Positions 24,743 to 32,417 of a DNA stretch of 32,417 nt are shown here, one piece after another. The translations under genes and the position numbers were made by a program. The number at the start of each line of letters is the position of its first letter. Position 1 is the stretch's first letter. Under the pieces are notes generated by a model. It had not been told where the DNA came from and did not search any database. It saw only the letters and a program-made list of their open reading frames with translations. This DNA is from Phycisphaerales bacterium (GTDB lineage: Bacteria > Pseudomonadota > Gammaproteobacteria > Competibacterales > Competibacteraceae), in the NCBI GenBank assembly GCA_014879435.1, contig JACSSB010000236.1:1-32417 (forward strand), given 5' to 3'.

Positions 24743-26275
24743 TCACAGCGGAATGTTGCCGTGCTTACGCCACGGATTTTCGAGTTCCTTATCCCGTAGC
24801 ATGGCCAACGAGCGGCAAATCCGCTTGCGGGTACCGTGCGGCATGATGACATCGTCGATGAAGCCGCGATGACCAGCGATGAACGGGTTGGCGAATTTTC
24901 TACGATATTCTTCGGTACGAGCCTCGATCTTGGCCGGATCGCCGATGTCTTGGCGGAAGATGATTTCCACCGCACCTTTGGGTCCCATCACCGCGATTTC
25001 GGCGGTCGGCCAGGCGAAATTGACGTCGCCGCGCAAGTGCTTGGAACTCATAACGTCATAGGCGCCACCGTAGGCCTTGCGGGTAATAATGGTGACCTTA
25101 GGAACGGTGCATTCGGCATAGGCGTACAGCAGCTTGGCGCCGTGCTTGATGATACCGCCGTATTCCTGCGCCGTACCCGGCATGAAGCCAGGGACATCGA
25201 CGAAAGTGATGATCGGAATATTGAAAGCATCGCAAAAGCGTACGAAGCGGGCGGCTTTGATCGAGGACTTGATGTCCAGACAGCCTGCCAGAACCATGGG
25301 TTGATTGGCGACAATACCTACAGGCCAACCATCCATGCGCGCCAGACCGACGATGATATTTTTGGCGTTGTCGGGTTGGATCTCGAAGAAATCGACGTCG
25401 TCCACGACCTTCAGGATCAATTCCTTCATGTCGTAGGGTTTATTGGCATTATCGGGAATCAGGGTATCCAGCGAGAAATCCATGCGGTCCACCGGATCAG
25501 GCGTGGGCCGGAACGGGGGCTTTTCCTTGTTGTTGGCAGGCAGGAAATTGATGAAGCGACGCAGCATCAGCAGCGCATGGATATCGTTCTCGAAGGCCCG
25601 ATCGCACACGCCCGACTTGACTGAATGCGACATGGCACCGCCCAGCTCTTCGGCGGTGACTTCCTCATGGGTCACGGTCTTCACCACATCGGGACCGGTG
25701 ACGAACATGTAGGAGGTGTCCTTGACCATGAAGATGAAGTCGGTCATGGCCGGTGAATACACCGCGCCGCCCGCGCAGGGACCCATGATCAGGGAAATTT
25801 GTGGAATGACCCCAGAGGCCATGACGTTACGCTGGAAAACGTTGGCATAACCTGCCAGCGAGTCCACACCTTCCTGGATACGGGCGCCACCGGAGTCGTT
25901 CAGGCCAATGACCGGTGCACCGACCTTCATGGCATGGTCCATGATCTTACAGATTTTTTCGGCGTGAGGTTCAGAGAGCGAACCGCCAAGTACGGTGAAA
26001 TCCTGACTGAAGACGAAGACGATGCGACCGTTGATGGTTCCGTAGCCGGTGACTACGCCATCGCCTGGAATCGAAGTATCGGCCATACCGAAATCGGTAC
26101 AGCGATGCTCCACGAACATATCCCATTCCTCGAAGCTGCCTGGGTCGAGCAGTACTTCGATGCGCTCCCGCGCACTGAGCTTGCCCCGCTTGTGCTGTGC
26201 ATCGATGCGGCGTTGCCCCCCGCCCATGCGGGCAGCGGTTCGTTTTTGTTCTAATTGATGGATGATGTCTTGCAT
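24743..26275 (-). CDS. pccB: Acyl-CoA (probably propionyl-CoA) carboxylase beta subunit, carboxyltransferase
   Basis: A 510-residue carboxyltransferase with the family start MQDIIHQLEQKR, the segment KRGKLSARERIEVLLDPGSF, the oxyanion-hole glycine regions GGSLSEPHAEK and GPCAGGAVYSPA, and the C-terminal FVDVPGFMPGTAQEYGGIIK and KAYGGAYDVMSSK. It transfers CO2 from carboxybiotin to the acyl-CoA, giving methylmalonyl-CoA if the substrate is propionyl-CoA. The ATG at 26275 is chosen because AAGGAGT at 26291-26285 lies nine bases upstream and the N-terminus matches the family; longer in-frame extensions to 26506 are low-complexity and unlike the family. No epimerase or mutase gene is in the window. 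With the PHA genes nearby, a role in propionyl-CoA balance for polymer precursors is plausible. Confidence 0.9.
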   Translation of the reverse strand: MQDIIHQLEQKRTAARMGGGQRRIDAQHKRGKLSARERIEVLLDPGSFEEWDMFVEHRCTDFGMADTSIPGDGVVTGYGTINGRIVFVFSQDFTVLGGSLSEPHAEKICKIMDHAMKVGAPVIGLNDSGGARIQEGVDSLAGYANVFQRNVMASGVIPQISLIMGPCAGGAVYSPAMTDFIFMVKDTSYMFVTGPDVVKTVTHEEVTAEELGGAMSHSVKSGVCDRAFENDIHALLMLRRFINFLPANNKEKPPFRPTPDPVDRMDFSLDTLIPDNANKPYDMKELILKVVDDVDFFEIQPDNAKNIIVGLARMDGWPVGIVANQPMVLAGCLDIKSSIKAARFVRFCDAFNIPIITFVDVPGFMPGTAQEYGGIIKHGAKLLYAYAECTVPKVTIITRKAYGGAYDVMSSKHLRGDVNFAWPTAEIAVMGPKGAVEIIFRQDIGDPAKIEARTEEYRRKFANPFIAGHRGFIDDVIMPHGTRKRICRSLAMLRDKELENPWRKHGNIPL

Positions 26276-26428
26276 GGATGCTCTACTCCTTATCATGGCG
26301 GCCACCGCTGGCAGGACCGGCGGCGGGGGAGCTTGAAAGCCCGTCCGAATGGGGAAACGGGTTGTTAAAATTGGATTATTGCGTCGAGCATGGACTTCCA
26401 AGGTGTTAATGTCGTTATATTTTTTTTG

Positions 26429-26459
26429 GACGGGTGCGTGGTAGATAGGATCACCCGTC
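26429..26459. repeat. 8-bp perfect inverted repeat in the pccB leader region
   Basis: GACGGGTG and CACCCGTC flank a 15-base loop. In the direction of pccB the hairpin is followed by a run of A, not T, so it is not an intrinsic terminator for that strand. It could be an operator or a leader structure. Confidence 0.45.
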
Positions 26460-26541
26460 ATCGCAATAAGCTTCGCCAAATATAATAAGGTTTTTGACGA
26501 AGCCACGCCATGCGCGCTGGCCTGATTTTAACGTGAATTCT

Positions 26542-26567
26542 GGGCGAGATAGGGAGCTCGCCCCTAT
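26542..26567. repeat. Two overlapping alternative hairpins after nif3
   Basis: GGGCGAG (26542-26548) pairs with CTCGCCC (26557-26563), while ATAGGG (26549-26554) pairs with CCCTAT (26562-26567). The two pairings cannot form together. It lies about 100 bases past the nif3 stop and lacks a T run, so its role is unclear. Confidence 0.4.
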
Positions 26568-26666
26568 GATCGTGGTGATCAGGGGCAAGCCGATTGGATA
26601 AAGCGGAAGTGGGAAGCGGGATCGGGTTGAGCTTTCAGCCTCCAAAAGAGGCCCTAAAGTCTGCAT

Positions 26667-27425
26667 TCAAACCGGATTGTCGATGTCGATGAATGCAAAT
26701 TGCAGATCAAACTGCCGTGCCAGATGCGCACCCAGCGCCTGTACGCCGTAACGCTCGGTGGCGTGATGACCGGCGGCAAAGAAATGCAGGCCGTTTTCGC
26801 GGGCGAAATGTACGGTTTGCTCCGATGCTTCGCCGCTCAGGAATGCATCAACTCCGGCCTCGTGGGCAGTGACGATGAAGGATTGTGCCCCACCACTGCA
26901 CCAGGCTAGTCGGCGGATGGGAGCATCGCTACCTGAGATATGCAGGGGTGATCGACCAAGCCGTTCGGTGATCCGATTGGCGAAAGCCGTCGCATCGACC
27001 GGGGTGGCCGGTTCTCCCAGCATCACCAGATCGGGACTGCGACCGTTGCCACCGATAGTACCGGTAACGAGCAAATCCAGCTTCTGAGCAAGCTGGGCGT
27101 TGTTGCCCAGTTCCGGGTGCGCATCCAACGGTAAATGATAAGCCAGTAGGCCGATGTCGTGGCGGAGCAGGGTGGCCAGTCGCCGGTACTTCATACCGAT
27201 CAGGCGTGGATCTTCGCCTTTCCAGAAATAACCGTGGTGCACCAGTAGGGCATCGGCGCCACACTCCACCGCCGCATCCAGCAGCGCTTGGCAGGCGGTG
27301 ACGCCGCCAATCAGCGTGCGGATCTCTCTTCGACCTTCGACCTGCAAACCGTTCGGGCAGTAATCACTGAAACGGTCGATTTCCAGCAGACGATCGGTAT
27401 AGGCGGCCAGTTCGCGCAGTTGCAC
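26667..27425 (-). CDS. Nif3-like dinuclear metal centre protein (DUF34/YbgI)
   Basis: A 252-residue protein of the Nif3/YbgI family. Metal-binding motifs are visible: LVHHGYFW with His63 and His64, YHLPLDAH with His97 and Asp101, and the C-terminal SGEASEQTVHFA and HHATERYG. The family forms toroidal hexamers with two metals per subunit. A GTP cyclohydrolase I type 2 annotation is often propagated to it, but its true function is uncertain. The start is GTG at 27425, supported by GGAGGG (27438-27433) seven bases upstream. It begins three bases after the hisC stop, so the two are translationally coupled. Adjacency of hisC and a nif3 gene is known from Pseudomonas-like gammaproteobacteria. Confidence 0.9.
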   Translation of the reverse strand: MQLRELAAYTDRLLEIDRFSDYCPNGLQVEGRREIRTLIGGVTACQALLDAAVECGADALLVHHGYFWKGEDPRLIGMKYRRLATLLRHDIGLLAYHLPLDAHPELGNNAQLAQKLDLLVTGTIGGNGRSPDLVMLGEPATPVDATAFANRITERLGRSPLHISGSDAPIRRLAWCSGGAQSFIVTAHEAGVDAFLSGEASEQTVHFARENGLHFFAAGHHATERYGVQALGAHLARQFDLQFAFIDIDNPV

Positions 27426-27428
27426 GCT

Positions 27429-28532
27429 TCAACCCTCCGTCAGCATGTGCGTCAACGCGGCGAGTAGTGCCGCATTCTGATCGGGACGACCGACCGTGAT
27501 CCGCAGAAATTGCGCGATACGCGGTTGATGAAAGTGGCGAACGATCACCTGCTGTTCGCGCAGCGCCGCAGCCAGTGCGGCAGCGTCATGCTTCGGGTGA
27601 CGGGCGAACACGAAATTGGCCGTCGAGGGAAGAACCTCGAAGCCGAGCTGACTCAGCGCCACCGTCAGCTCGGTGCGGCTGGTCATCACTTTTTGTCGGG
27701 TGTGCTCGAAGTGTTGGCGATCCTCGAATGCGGCGACTGCCCCAGCGATGGCCAACCGATCCAGAGGATAGGAATTGAAACTGTTTTTGACCCGTTCCAG
27801 GGCTGTGATCAGATGCTCGTGACCGACTGCCAGCCCGACCCGCAATCCCGCCAGTGAGCGCGATTTGGACAGAGTTTGTACCACCAGCAAATTCGGGAAA
27901 CGGTCCACCAGGGGAATGGCGGTGTCGCCGCCGAAGTCGATATAGGCTTCGTCTACCACCACGACTGAATCGCGGTTACGTTCCAGCAACCACACAATGT
28001 CGGCCAGCGGCAGCAGGCGACCGGTGGGGGCGTTGGGGTTGGCGAAAATGATGCCGCCATTTGGCCGTAGATAATCGGCGATGTGCAGCGTGAAGTCCTC
28101 GGCCAACGGCACCGTGGTGAAATCGATAGCGTACAGTCCGCAGTAAACCGGATAGAAACTGTAGCTGATGTCGGGAAATAGCAAAGGCGTTGAATGATTC
28201 AGCAGAGCCTGAAAGGCGAAGGCCAATATCTCATCCGAACCATTGCCCGTGAACACCTGAGCGGGCGTGATGGTGTAGTAATCGGCGATGGCCTGCTTTA
28301 GCCGTTCGGCATTTGGGTCTGGATAGAGGCGTAGGGTATCCGCCAGCTCGGCATGAATGGCATCCAGCACCTTGGGAGAGGGGCCATAAGGATTTTCGTT
28401 GGTGTTGAGCTTGACTGGATGGCTCAACTTGGGTTGCTCCCCAGGCACATAAGGGGTAAGCCGATGGACCACTGGACTCCAGTAGGTATCGAGCGGATAG
28501 GTAGAAGAAGAGTGCGTAGTTTCGACGGTCAT
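27429..28532 (-). CDS. hisC: Histidinol-phosphate aminotransferase
   Basis: A 367-residue fold type I PLP enzyme. Motifs: NTNENPYGPSP (43-53), GNGSDE (96-101), NPNAPTG (165-171), the PLP-contacting region VVDEAYIDF (192-200) and the Schiff-base Lys223 in LSKSRSLAGLRVG. It converts imidazole-acetol phosphate and glutamate to histidinol phosphate in histidine synthesis. The length is normal. No strong Shine-Dalgarno sequence is seen before the ATG. No other his genes are in the window on its upstream side, where an unrelated reverse-strand gene lies 108 bases away. Some HisC paralogues act on aromatic amino acids, but the motifs favour HisC. Confidence 0.93.
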   Translation of the reverse strand: MTVETTHSSSTYPLDTYWSPVVHRLTPYVPGEQPKLSHPVKLNTNENPYGPSPKVLDAIHAELADTLRLYPDPNAERLKQAIADYYTITPAQVFTGNGSDEILAFAFQALLNHSTPLLFPDISYSFYPVYCGLYAIDFTTVPLAEDFTLHIADYLRPNGGIIFANPNAPTGRLLPLADIVWLLERNRDSVVVVDEAYIDFGGDTAIPLVDRFPNLLVVQTLSKSRSLAGLRVGLAVGHEHLITALERVKNSFNSYPLDRLAIAGAVAAFEDRQHFEHTRQKVMTSRTELTVALSQLGFEVLPSTANFVFARHPKHDAAALAAALREQQVIVRHFHQPRIAQFLRITVGRPDQNAALLAALTHMLTEG

Positions 28533-28560
28533 GACGGATGCGTGTGGATGAACGTGGCGT

Positions 28561-28581
28561 GGAGCCGAGTGGATAGGCTCC
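28561..28581. repeat. Short hairpin in the gap between the phosphatase-family gene and hisC
   Basis: GGAGCC and GGCTCC form a perfect 6-bp stem with a nine-base loop. It lies 60 bases past the stop of the upstream reverse-strand gene and lacks a T run. A weak terminator or a chance hairpin are both possible. Confidence 0.3.
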
Positions 28582-28640
28582 GGGAATCGGGTGCTGGGAA
28601 TGGCTCAATGAAACGGTTGGTGGATGTCCGCACTTGCAAT

Positions 28641-29600
28641 TCAAACGCGACAATCCGGGGATGCCCATGCCGGTAGCTTGGCCAGCACCGGATCGTGATC
28701 GCTGACCGGTTCTGGATCGCCTGGGGCACTGTTGCTATTGACGTGTGGGATATACACCATCGCTTCGCGCCGCAGCACCGGGCTGACCAGAATATGATCC
28801 AGCGCCTGCAGGTGAGTACCGTGTCGGTGAGTATAAACTCGCCCCTGCGGGAAATCTTCCAGCAGGTTATGAAACAGCTCACCCTTGAGCAGTTTTAAGG
28901 TCTTGGAGCCTAGTACATCGTTGAGGTCGCCCAGCAACACAATCGCCGCCTTCGGGTCGCAAGCCAGTAAATCGGTGGCGAAGTCATGGATGATCTCGGC
29001 TTGGGTATGGCGCTGTTTTTTGGCGTAATCCTCTTCGCGGCGCGTCACTGAGCGCATCGATTTGAAATGGCAGACGATCACAAATAAGCGTTGTCCATTC
29101 CATTCAAATTCCGCCGCCAGGGTTTTGCGACAGGGTACCCAATGATGGCGTGGATCACCGGCAAAAGCCGGGTGTAGCGGAGCAATGCGGCCGGGGTTGA
29201 GCGTCAGACTGGGGTAACCGCCACTGAAGCGAATGCCGGTGCTATCTCCGGGGCCAGCGTGCCCGCGATCGGGAAAGTGGATTCGTGATGGATCAAACAG
29301 GAGCCCAACCCGAATATTGGCACCAGCCATGCCCCCATCCTGATGAGCCAACGGTGGAATCTCACGAAAATCATAGCGCGGACCACCCGCATCAGCGATG
29401 GCCGTACTCAATGCTTGGTACGCGGAGTCGGCGGGAACTTGTCCATCTGACAACGGCGCATTTTCCGCCATGATCTCTTGCACGGCCAGGATATCCGGGC
29501 CACCCAAATCACGAGCGATGATCGTGCCGAGCTGCGATAGCCGAGTGGGTGCGGCGTCAACACCGAGATTGCACAGGTTGAAGGTGGCGATGGACAGCAT
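28641..29600 (-). CDS. Endonuclease/exonuclease/phosphatase family protein
   Basis: A 319-residue metal-dependent hydrolase of the EEP superfamily. The active-site motifs are complete: ATFNLCNLG near the N-terminus (Asn8), AVQEI with Glu42, VCHFKS, LLGDLND with Asp and Asn, the ALDHILVSP segment, and the terminal SDHDPV. There is no signal peptide from the chosen start, so it appears cytoplasmic. The substrate could be DNA, RNA or a phosphoester and cannot be told from sequence. ATG 29600 is chosen because AGGAGG (29612-29607) ends six bases upstream and the protein then begins at the conserved first strand; the ORF extension to 29654 adds unrelated residues. It lies 97 bases downstream of the histidine kinase on the same strand. 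Confidence 0.9.
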   Translation of the reverse strand: MLSIATFNLCNLGVDAAPTRLSQLGTIIARDLGGPDILAVQEIMAENAPLSDGQVPADSAYQALSTAIADAGGPRYDFREIPPLAHQDGGMAGANIRVGLLFDPSRIHFPDRGHAGPGDSTGIRFSGGYPSLTLNPGRIAPLHPAFAGDPRHHWVPCRKTLAAEFEWNGQRLFVIVCHFKSMRSVTRREEDYAKKQRHTQAEIIHDFATDLLACDPKAAIVLLGDLNDVLGSKTLKLLKGELFHNLLEDFPQGRVYTHRHGTHLQALDHILVSPVLRREAMVYIPHVNSNSAPGDPEPVSDHDPVLAKLPAWASPDCRV

Positions 29601-29697
29601 GACAAGCCTCCTATTTATTTTATTTGTTTCCAGAAAGATGGGGCACGCAGGCAAAGCGGTTTTTATCTTGGGCTTCTCACTCCCAATTGGGTTGTTT

Positions 29698-31071
29698 CTA
29701 GTGCTTTCGACGGTTTAACTGGGAGCGCAGCCGAGCCTGTACCAGCGCTCCGCCGAGGCGACCGCGGCTGATATTGAGCTGGCCGTAATACACTTCTTCG
29801 ACCAGATCGCGCACGACGGCTAGGCCGATACCGTGTCCGGCCACGCTAGGATCGGCGCGTTGGCCTCGATCCAGCAGGAGTGGCGCCTGATCCGCTGGAA
29901 TGCCGGGTCCGTCATCCTCAACTTCAAGCACCAACTCGCCGCGCTCACCGGGATAGGCGCGGACCACTACTCGGTGCCGACACCATTTGCAGGCGTTGTC
30001 GGCCAGATTGCCCAGGATTTCCAGCAGATCGCCCTCATCACCATGAAACAGGGTGGTTTGGCCGACTTCGCTGCTCAGGCGCGGCGCCCGGTCGGCATAG
30101 ACCTTGGCCAGCGAATCCAGAATCTTGCGTGTCAGCGGTGCGACGGGCAGCGGTGTACTCAGAGCGATGGGTCCCGAGGCAGCGGCCCGTTGCAACTGAT
30201 AGTCCACCGTGCGATTCATCCTTTCCAGTTGCTCTTGCAGGGTTCGCCGCTGTTCGCGGTGGTTTGCCTCGTTTTCCAGAGCGCTATGTATCACTGCCAG
30301 TGGCGTCTTCAGGCTATGCGCCAGATTACCCAGCGCATTGCGATAACGTTCCACATGGGCGTGGCTCTGGCGCAGCAGCGCATTCAGATTGGTGGTCAGG
30401 GGTTGCAGTTCCTCGGGATAATCACTGCTAAGTTCGGTGCGGCGGCCCGCTTCGATCTCGGTGACTTCAGCGGCGACCCGTCGTAGCGGTTGCAAACTCC
30501 AGCGCAGGATTAAGCCCTGTGCTGCCAGCAGTACCCCAGTCGCCGCTAGCAGCCAGCCCCATAAACTGCGACGGAAGCTCCACAGTTGATCGAGGAAGTT
30601 CCATTGGGTTTCGGCGACTCGAAAAGTGTAGAGCCGATACTGATTGGCGGTGGTTTCCCAACTGACGGTAAAAGCCAGCACGAACAACGGCGTTCCATTC
30701 GAGGCATCCAGCGGTGCGAACTGGGTATCGCCGGGCGTTCGCACCGCCGGGAAAAAGGGCAGCGCCATGCCCAATAGCGAGGGCGAGCGCCAGACCAAGT
30801 TTCCTTGGCTGTCCATCACATCGGCGTACAAACCAGAATCCGGGGTGGAAAAGCGGGCTTCTGGCAGGGCTTGCGGTAAGGTGAGGCGGTTGAAGGTATC
30901 CAGATTAGCCGCACCCAGCAGCATGTAAACTTGCGCTTGCAGACGCTCATGGACGGCGGCCATCGCACTGTCACGAAAGGCCCGATCCAGAGTCAGGCCG
31001 GTCAAGCCGAGAAAAGCAACCAGTACCCCGCTGGCGGCGATGCGTAGGCGACCGCTGAGGGATTTCATCAT
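29698..31071 (-). CDS. PhoQ-like sensor histidine kinase
   Basis: A 457-residue inner-membrane kinase. A first membrane helix lies at about 11-29, a periplasmic sensor of about 140 residues follows, then a second helix at about 169-189, a HAMP-like linker, and the H-box HSLKTPLAV with phosphoacceptor His252. The HATPase domain has the N-box NLADNACKW (Asn359) and G-boxes EDDGPGIP and GHGIGLAVV. The HSLKTPL form and the NACKW N-box are typical of the PhoQ branch. The periplasmic part is not obviously acidic like that of enteric PhoQ, so the signal may differ from Mg2+. The first ATG overlaps the regulator stop by one base (TGATGATG), and a second ATG follows at once. Confidence 0.92.
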   Translation of the reverse strand: MMKSLSGRLRIAASGVLVAFLGLTGLTLDRAFRDSAMAAVHERLQAQVYMLLGAANLDTFNRLTLPQALPEARFSTPDSGLYADVMDSQGNLVWRSPSLLGMALPFFPAVRTPGDTQFAPLDASNGTPLFVLAFTVSWETTANQYRLYTFRVAETQWNFLDQLWSFRRSLWGWLLAATGVLLAAQGLILRWSLQPLRRVAAEVTEIEAGRRTELSSDYPEELQPLTTNLNALLRQSHAHVERYRNALGNLAHSLKTPLAVIHSALENEANHREQRRTLQEQLERMNRTVDYQLQRAAASGPIALSTPLPVAPLTRKILDSLAKVYADRAPRLSSEVGQTTLFHGDEGDLLEILGNLADNACKWCRHRVVVRAYPGERGELVLEVEDDGPGIPADQAPLLLDRGQRADPSVAGHGIGLAVVRDLVEEVYYGQLNISRGRLGGALVQARLRSQLNRRKH

Positions 31072-31754
31072 CAGCCAGCGGAGCGTTCCAACCGAAGCCG
31101 GTAGCCGCGTCCTCGCAAGGTTTCGATGGGGTTCAGCTCTCGATCAGGATCGAGTTTGCGGCGTAGGCGACCGACCAGTACCTCCAGCACGTTGCTGTCA
31201 CGATCTTCGTCTTCCTGGTAGAGGTGCTCGGTCAGCTCGGTTTTGGAGATCACGGTGCCGGCATGCAGCATCAGGTATTCCAATAATTTGTACTCATAAG
31301 CGGTGACTTCGATTGCTTGACCGGCCAAGGTCACCAGTTGTGCACCAGTATCGAGGGCAATCGGTCCACAACTTAGGATCGCCTGGGTCCAGCCGCCGGT
31401 ACGGCGGATCAAGGCGCGTAGCCGCGCTAGCAATTCTTCCATGTGGAAGGGTTTGACCAGATAGTCATCAGCACCGGCTTCTAGGCCCTCGACCTTATCC
31501 TGCCAGCGACCGCGGGCGGTAAGAATCAGAATCGGGAAGCGTCGTCCATCGGCCCGCCAGCGGCGGATCACCTCGATCCCCGATAAATCCGGTAAGCCAA
31601 GATCGACCACCGCCGCATCTATCGGGTATTCCTGACCCAGATAGAGACCGGTGCGACCATCAATGGCGGTATCTACGGCGTAGCCTTGCTCTCGCAGTTG
31701 GGCGGTCACCCGATCCAGCAGCGGGGGTTCATCTTCTATGATAAGAATGCGCAT
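31071..31754 (-). CDS. OmpR/PhoP-family response regulator
   Basis: A 227-residue regulator with a receiver domain (acidic pocket EDE at 7-9, phosphoacceptor Asp51 in VVDLGLPD, Lys101 in VKPF) and a C-terminal winged helix (Trans_reg_C) containing LVGRLRRKLDP and the final TLRGRGYRLRLE. Regulators of this type bind direct hexamer repeats with a five-base spacer; two such boxes lie in the control region of the operon at 32152-32239. It is cotranscribed with the kinase, whose start overlaps its stop. There is no Shine-Dalgarno sequence before the ATG, so translation may be coupled to the PepSY gene, which ends 27 bases upstream. Confidence 0.93.
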   Translation of the reverse strand: MRILIIEDEPPLLDRVTAQLREQGYAVDTAIDGRTGLYLGQEYPIDAAVVDLGLPDLSGIEVIRRWRADGRRFPILILTARGRWQDKVEGLEAGADDYLVKPFHMEELLARLRALIRRTGGWTQAILSCGPIALDTGAQLVTLAGQAIEVTAYEYKLLEYLMLHAGTVISKTELTEHLYQEDEDRDSNVLEVLVGRLRRKLDPDRELNPIETLRGRGYRLRLERSAG

Positions 31755-31781
31755 GAGGGAATATTGGGTTGGAGAGGAGAT

Positions 31782-32093
31782 TCAGTCGCGCATGGCGCCG
31801 CTGCTGGAGTCGTAATGCAGGCTGCGTACACGGCCATCCTGTTGCAGGATGCGAACTTGATAGCCGGGTCGGCCATCGCGCTCGGTACCCTGCACGCCCA
31901 GCACGCGCCCGCCCGTAGCTTGACGTGCGGCGTTGGCGGCTCGATCAGGATCGGCAGACTGACGAAGCGACGACCTACGCTCATCATTCCCCTGCTGCCG
32001 GTAATCGGATTGTGCCGACACGCTGGTAGTGGCCAGAAGGCCAGTGAGCACGAGGAGCGGCAGGTACCGCCATCGCTGGGAAGTTTGGGACAT
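31782..32093 (-). CDS. Small exported PepSY-domain protein
   Basis: A 103-residue protein with a signal peptide (hydrophobic core LPLLVLTGLLA, probable cleavage after SVSA at residue 27), a charged, Arg/Asp/Gln-rich linker, and a C-terminal PepSY-like unit with GGRVLGVQ, GYQVRILQQDGRVRSL and a terminal YDSSSG. Small PepSY proteins are often encoded with PhoPQ-like two-component genes and are thought to act in the periplasm, possibly on the sensor. It is the first gene of the reverse operon with the regulator and kinase. No Shine-Dalgarno sequence is seen before the ATG. The control region upstream holds OmpR-type boxes. Confidence 0.8.
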   Translation of the reverse strand: MSQTSQRWRYLPLLVLTGLLATTSVSAQSDYRQQGNDERRSSLRQSADPDRAANAARQATGGRVLGVQGTERDGRPGYQVRILQQDGRVRSLHYDSSSGAMRD

Positions 32094-32151
32094 GAGCGGA
32101 TAATTTCTCTATAAAAAATATAAATTAGCTTACAGGCTAACAGGTTAATAA

Positions 32152-32168
32152 TGAATCTGGACTGAATC
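32152..32168 (+). promoter_or_regulatory. OmpR/PhoP-type direct repeat box 1
   Basis: TGAATC is repeated exactly with a five-base spacer (TGGAC). The 6-5-6 direct repeat is the binding geometry of OmpR-family dimers. It lies 59 bases upstream of the PepSY start. Confidence 0.6.
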
Positions 32169-32222
32169 GAACAGGTTCTCTATTAAGAGGCGAAAAGGAC
32201 AAATTTGGAAAATTATGCTGGA

Positions 32223-32239
32223 TGTTCAGTACAGATTCA
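32223..32239 (-). promoter_or_regulatory. OmpR/PhoP-type direct repeat box 2, inverted orientation
   Basis: On the reverse strand TGAATC, spacer TGTAC, then TGAACA repeat the pattern of box 1 in opposite orientation. It lies about 85 bases before the forward gene at 32326. The two boxes suggest one regulator controlling both divergent genes. Confidence 0.6.
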
Positions 32240-32325
32240 GTCCTTTCTTCCTAGGCTGAGGCATACGATAAAAATCGTGGATTTGAAAACTGCGAACTGA
32301 AAAATTCGACGAGGAGTTAGGTGCG

Positions 32326-32417
32326 ATGAAGAAGATGAAGTGGTCAGCATGGCTGGCGGCAATATTAGCATTATGGATTCCGGTTCTGGCCGGAGCGCAG
32401 CAACTCGATAGCGGCGA
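32326..32417 (+). CDS. Exported protein, N-terminal fragment (cut by the window end)
   Basis: Only 30 complete codons are visible. They encode a Sec signal peptide: MKKMKWSAW, a hydrophobic stretch LAAILALWIPVLA, and a probable cleavage site after AGA, before QQLDSG. GAGGAG at 32311-32316 lies nine bases before the ATG. It is divergent from the PepSY/regulator/kinase operon and probably under the same regulator. It could be another PepSY or periplasmic protein, but too little is visible to say. Confidence 0.7.
   Translation, partial: MKKMKWSAWLAAILALWIPVLAGAQQLDSG

Larger units (their letters stand above)
26276..26666. other. Intergenic region upstream of pccB
   Basis: A stretch of 391 bases between the pccB start and the nif3 stop, both reverse strand. 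It must contain the pccBA promoter and the 3' end of the hisC-nif3 transcript. I see two inverted repeats (26429-26459 and 26542-26567) and A/T-rich tracts around 26411-26428 and 26480-26492, but no convincing promoter pair. Open frames crossing it have no protein-like composition. Confidence 0.5.

Noticed and set aside
24836..25624. Forward open frame of 262 codons
   Set aside because: It is antisense to the well-supported pccB carboxyltransferase and has no family features.
26276..26506. N-terminal extension of pccB
   Set aside because: The extension is unlike the family, and a good ribosome binding site precedes ATG 26275.
26451..26666. 71-codon reverse open frame in the gap before pccB
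   Set aside because: No ribosome binding site, no motif, and it overlaps inverted repeats; it looks like non-coding DNA.
1..32417. CRISPR arrays, tRNA or rRNA genes, insertion sequences, integrases
   Set aside because: No regularly spaced repeats, cloverleaf-like genes, transposase or integrase motifs were seen on either strand.

Overview
The window is a dense, moderately GC-rich bacterial chromosome segment. The pepN, class I phaC with phasin, biotin-dependent acyl-CoA carboxylase, hisC-nif3 pairing, PhoPQ-like two-component genes and the moxR/DUF58/tgpA set all point to a gammaproteobacterium that stores polyhydroxyalkanoate (PHA). Relatives of the Competibacteraceae/Plasticicumulans type would fit, but that is inference from gene content and no marker gene here fixes the taxon.

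Layout. (1) 1-3199, forward: an exported single-Cache-like protein, a gamma-class carbonic anhydrase family protein, a MoxR AAA+ ATPase and a DUF58 membrane protein. (2) 3200 to about 14580, reverse: an inserted defence island. It has a giant DEAH helicase with a DUF1998 region (DruE-like) directly behind an 1127-residue partner (DruH-like), which together resemble a type III Druantia anti-phage system, followed by a hipB-hipA toxin-antitoxin pair. The island sits exactly between the DUF58 gene and the transglutaminase gene tgpA, which are normally consecutive in a moxR-DUF58-tgpA operon. (3) 14602-22589, forward: tgpA, aminopeptidase N, a phasin, a class I PHA synthase and a bacteriohemerythrin, with hairpin terminators after the phasin and after phaC. 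(4) 22743-31754, reverse: acyl-CoA (probably propionyl-CoA) carboxylase alpha and beta subunits, Nif3-like protein, HisC, an endonuclease/exonuclease/phosphatase family protein, and a PhoQ/PhoP-like kinase-regulator pair. (5) 31782-32417: a small PepSY protein (reverse) divergent from a truncated exported protein (forward). Their shared control region carries two OmpR-type direct-repeat boxes.

How they work together. The phasin and PhaC form and coat PHA granules, and the carboxylase handles propionyl-CoA or a similar acyl-CoA that feeds or drains that pool. MoxR, DUF58 and TgpA are presumed to act together at the membrane. The Druantia-like genes and HipBA form a defence module on their own transcription unit. 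The PhoPQ-like system probably controls its own PepSY-led operon and the divergent exported gene. No tRNA, rRNA, CRISPR array or insertion sequence was seen.
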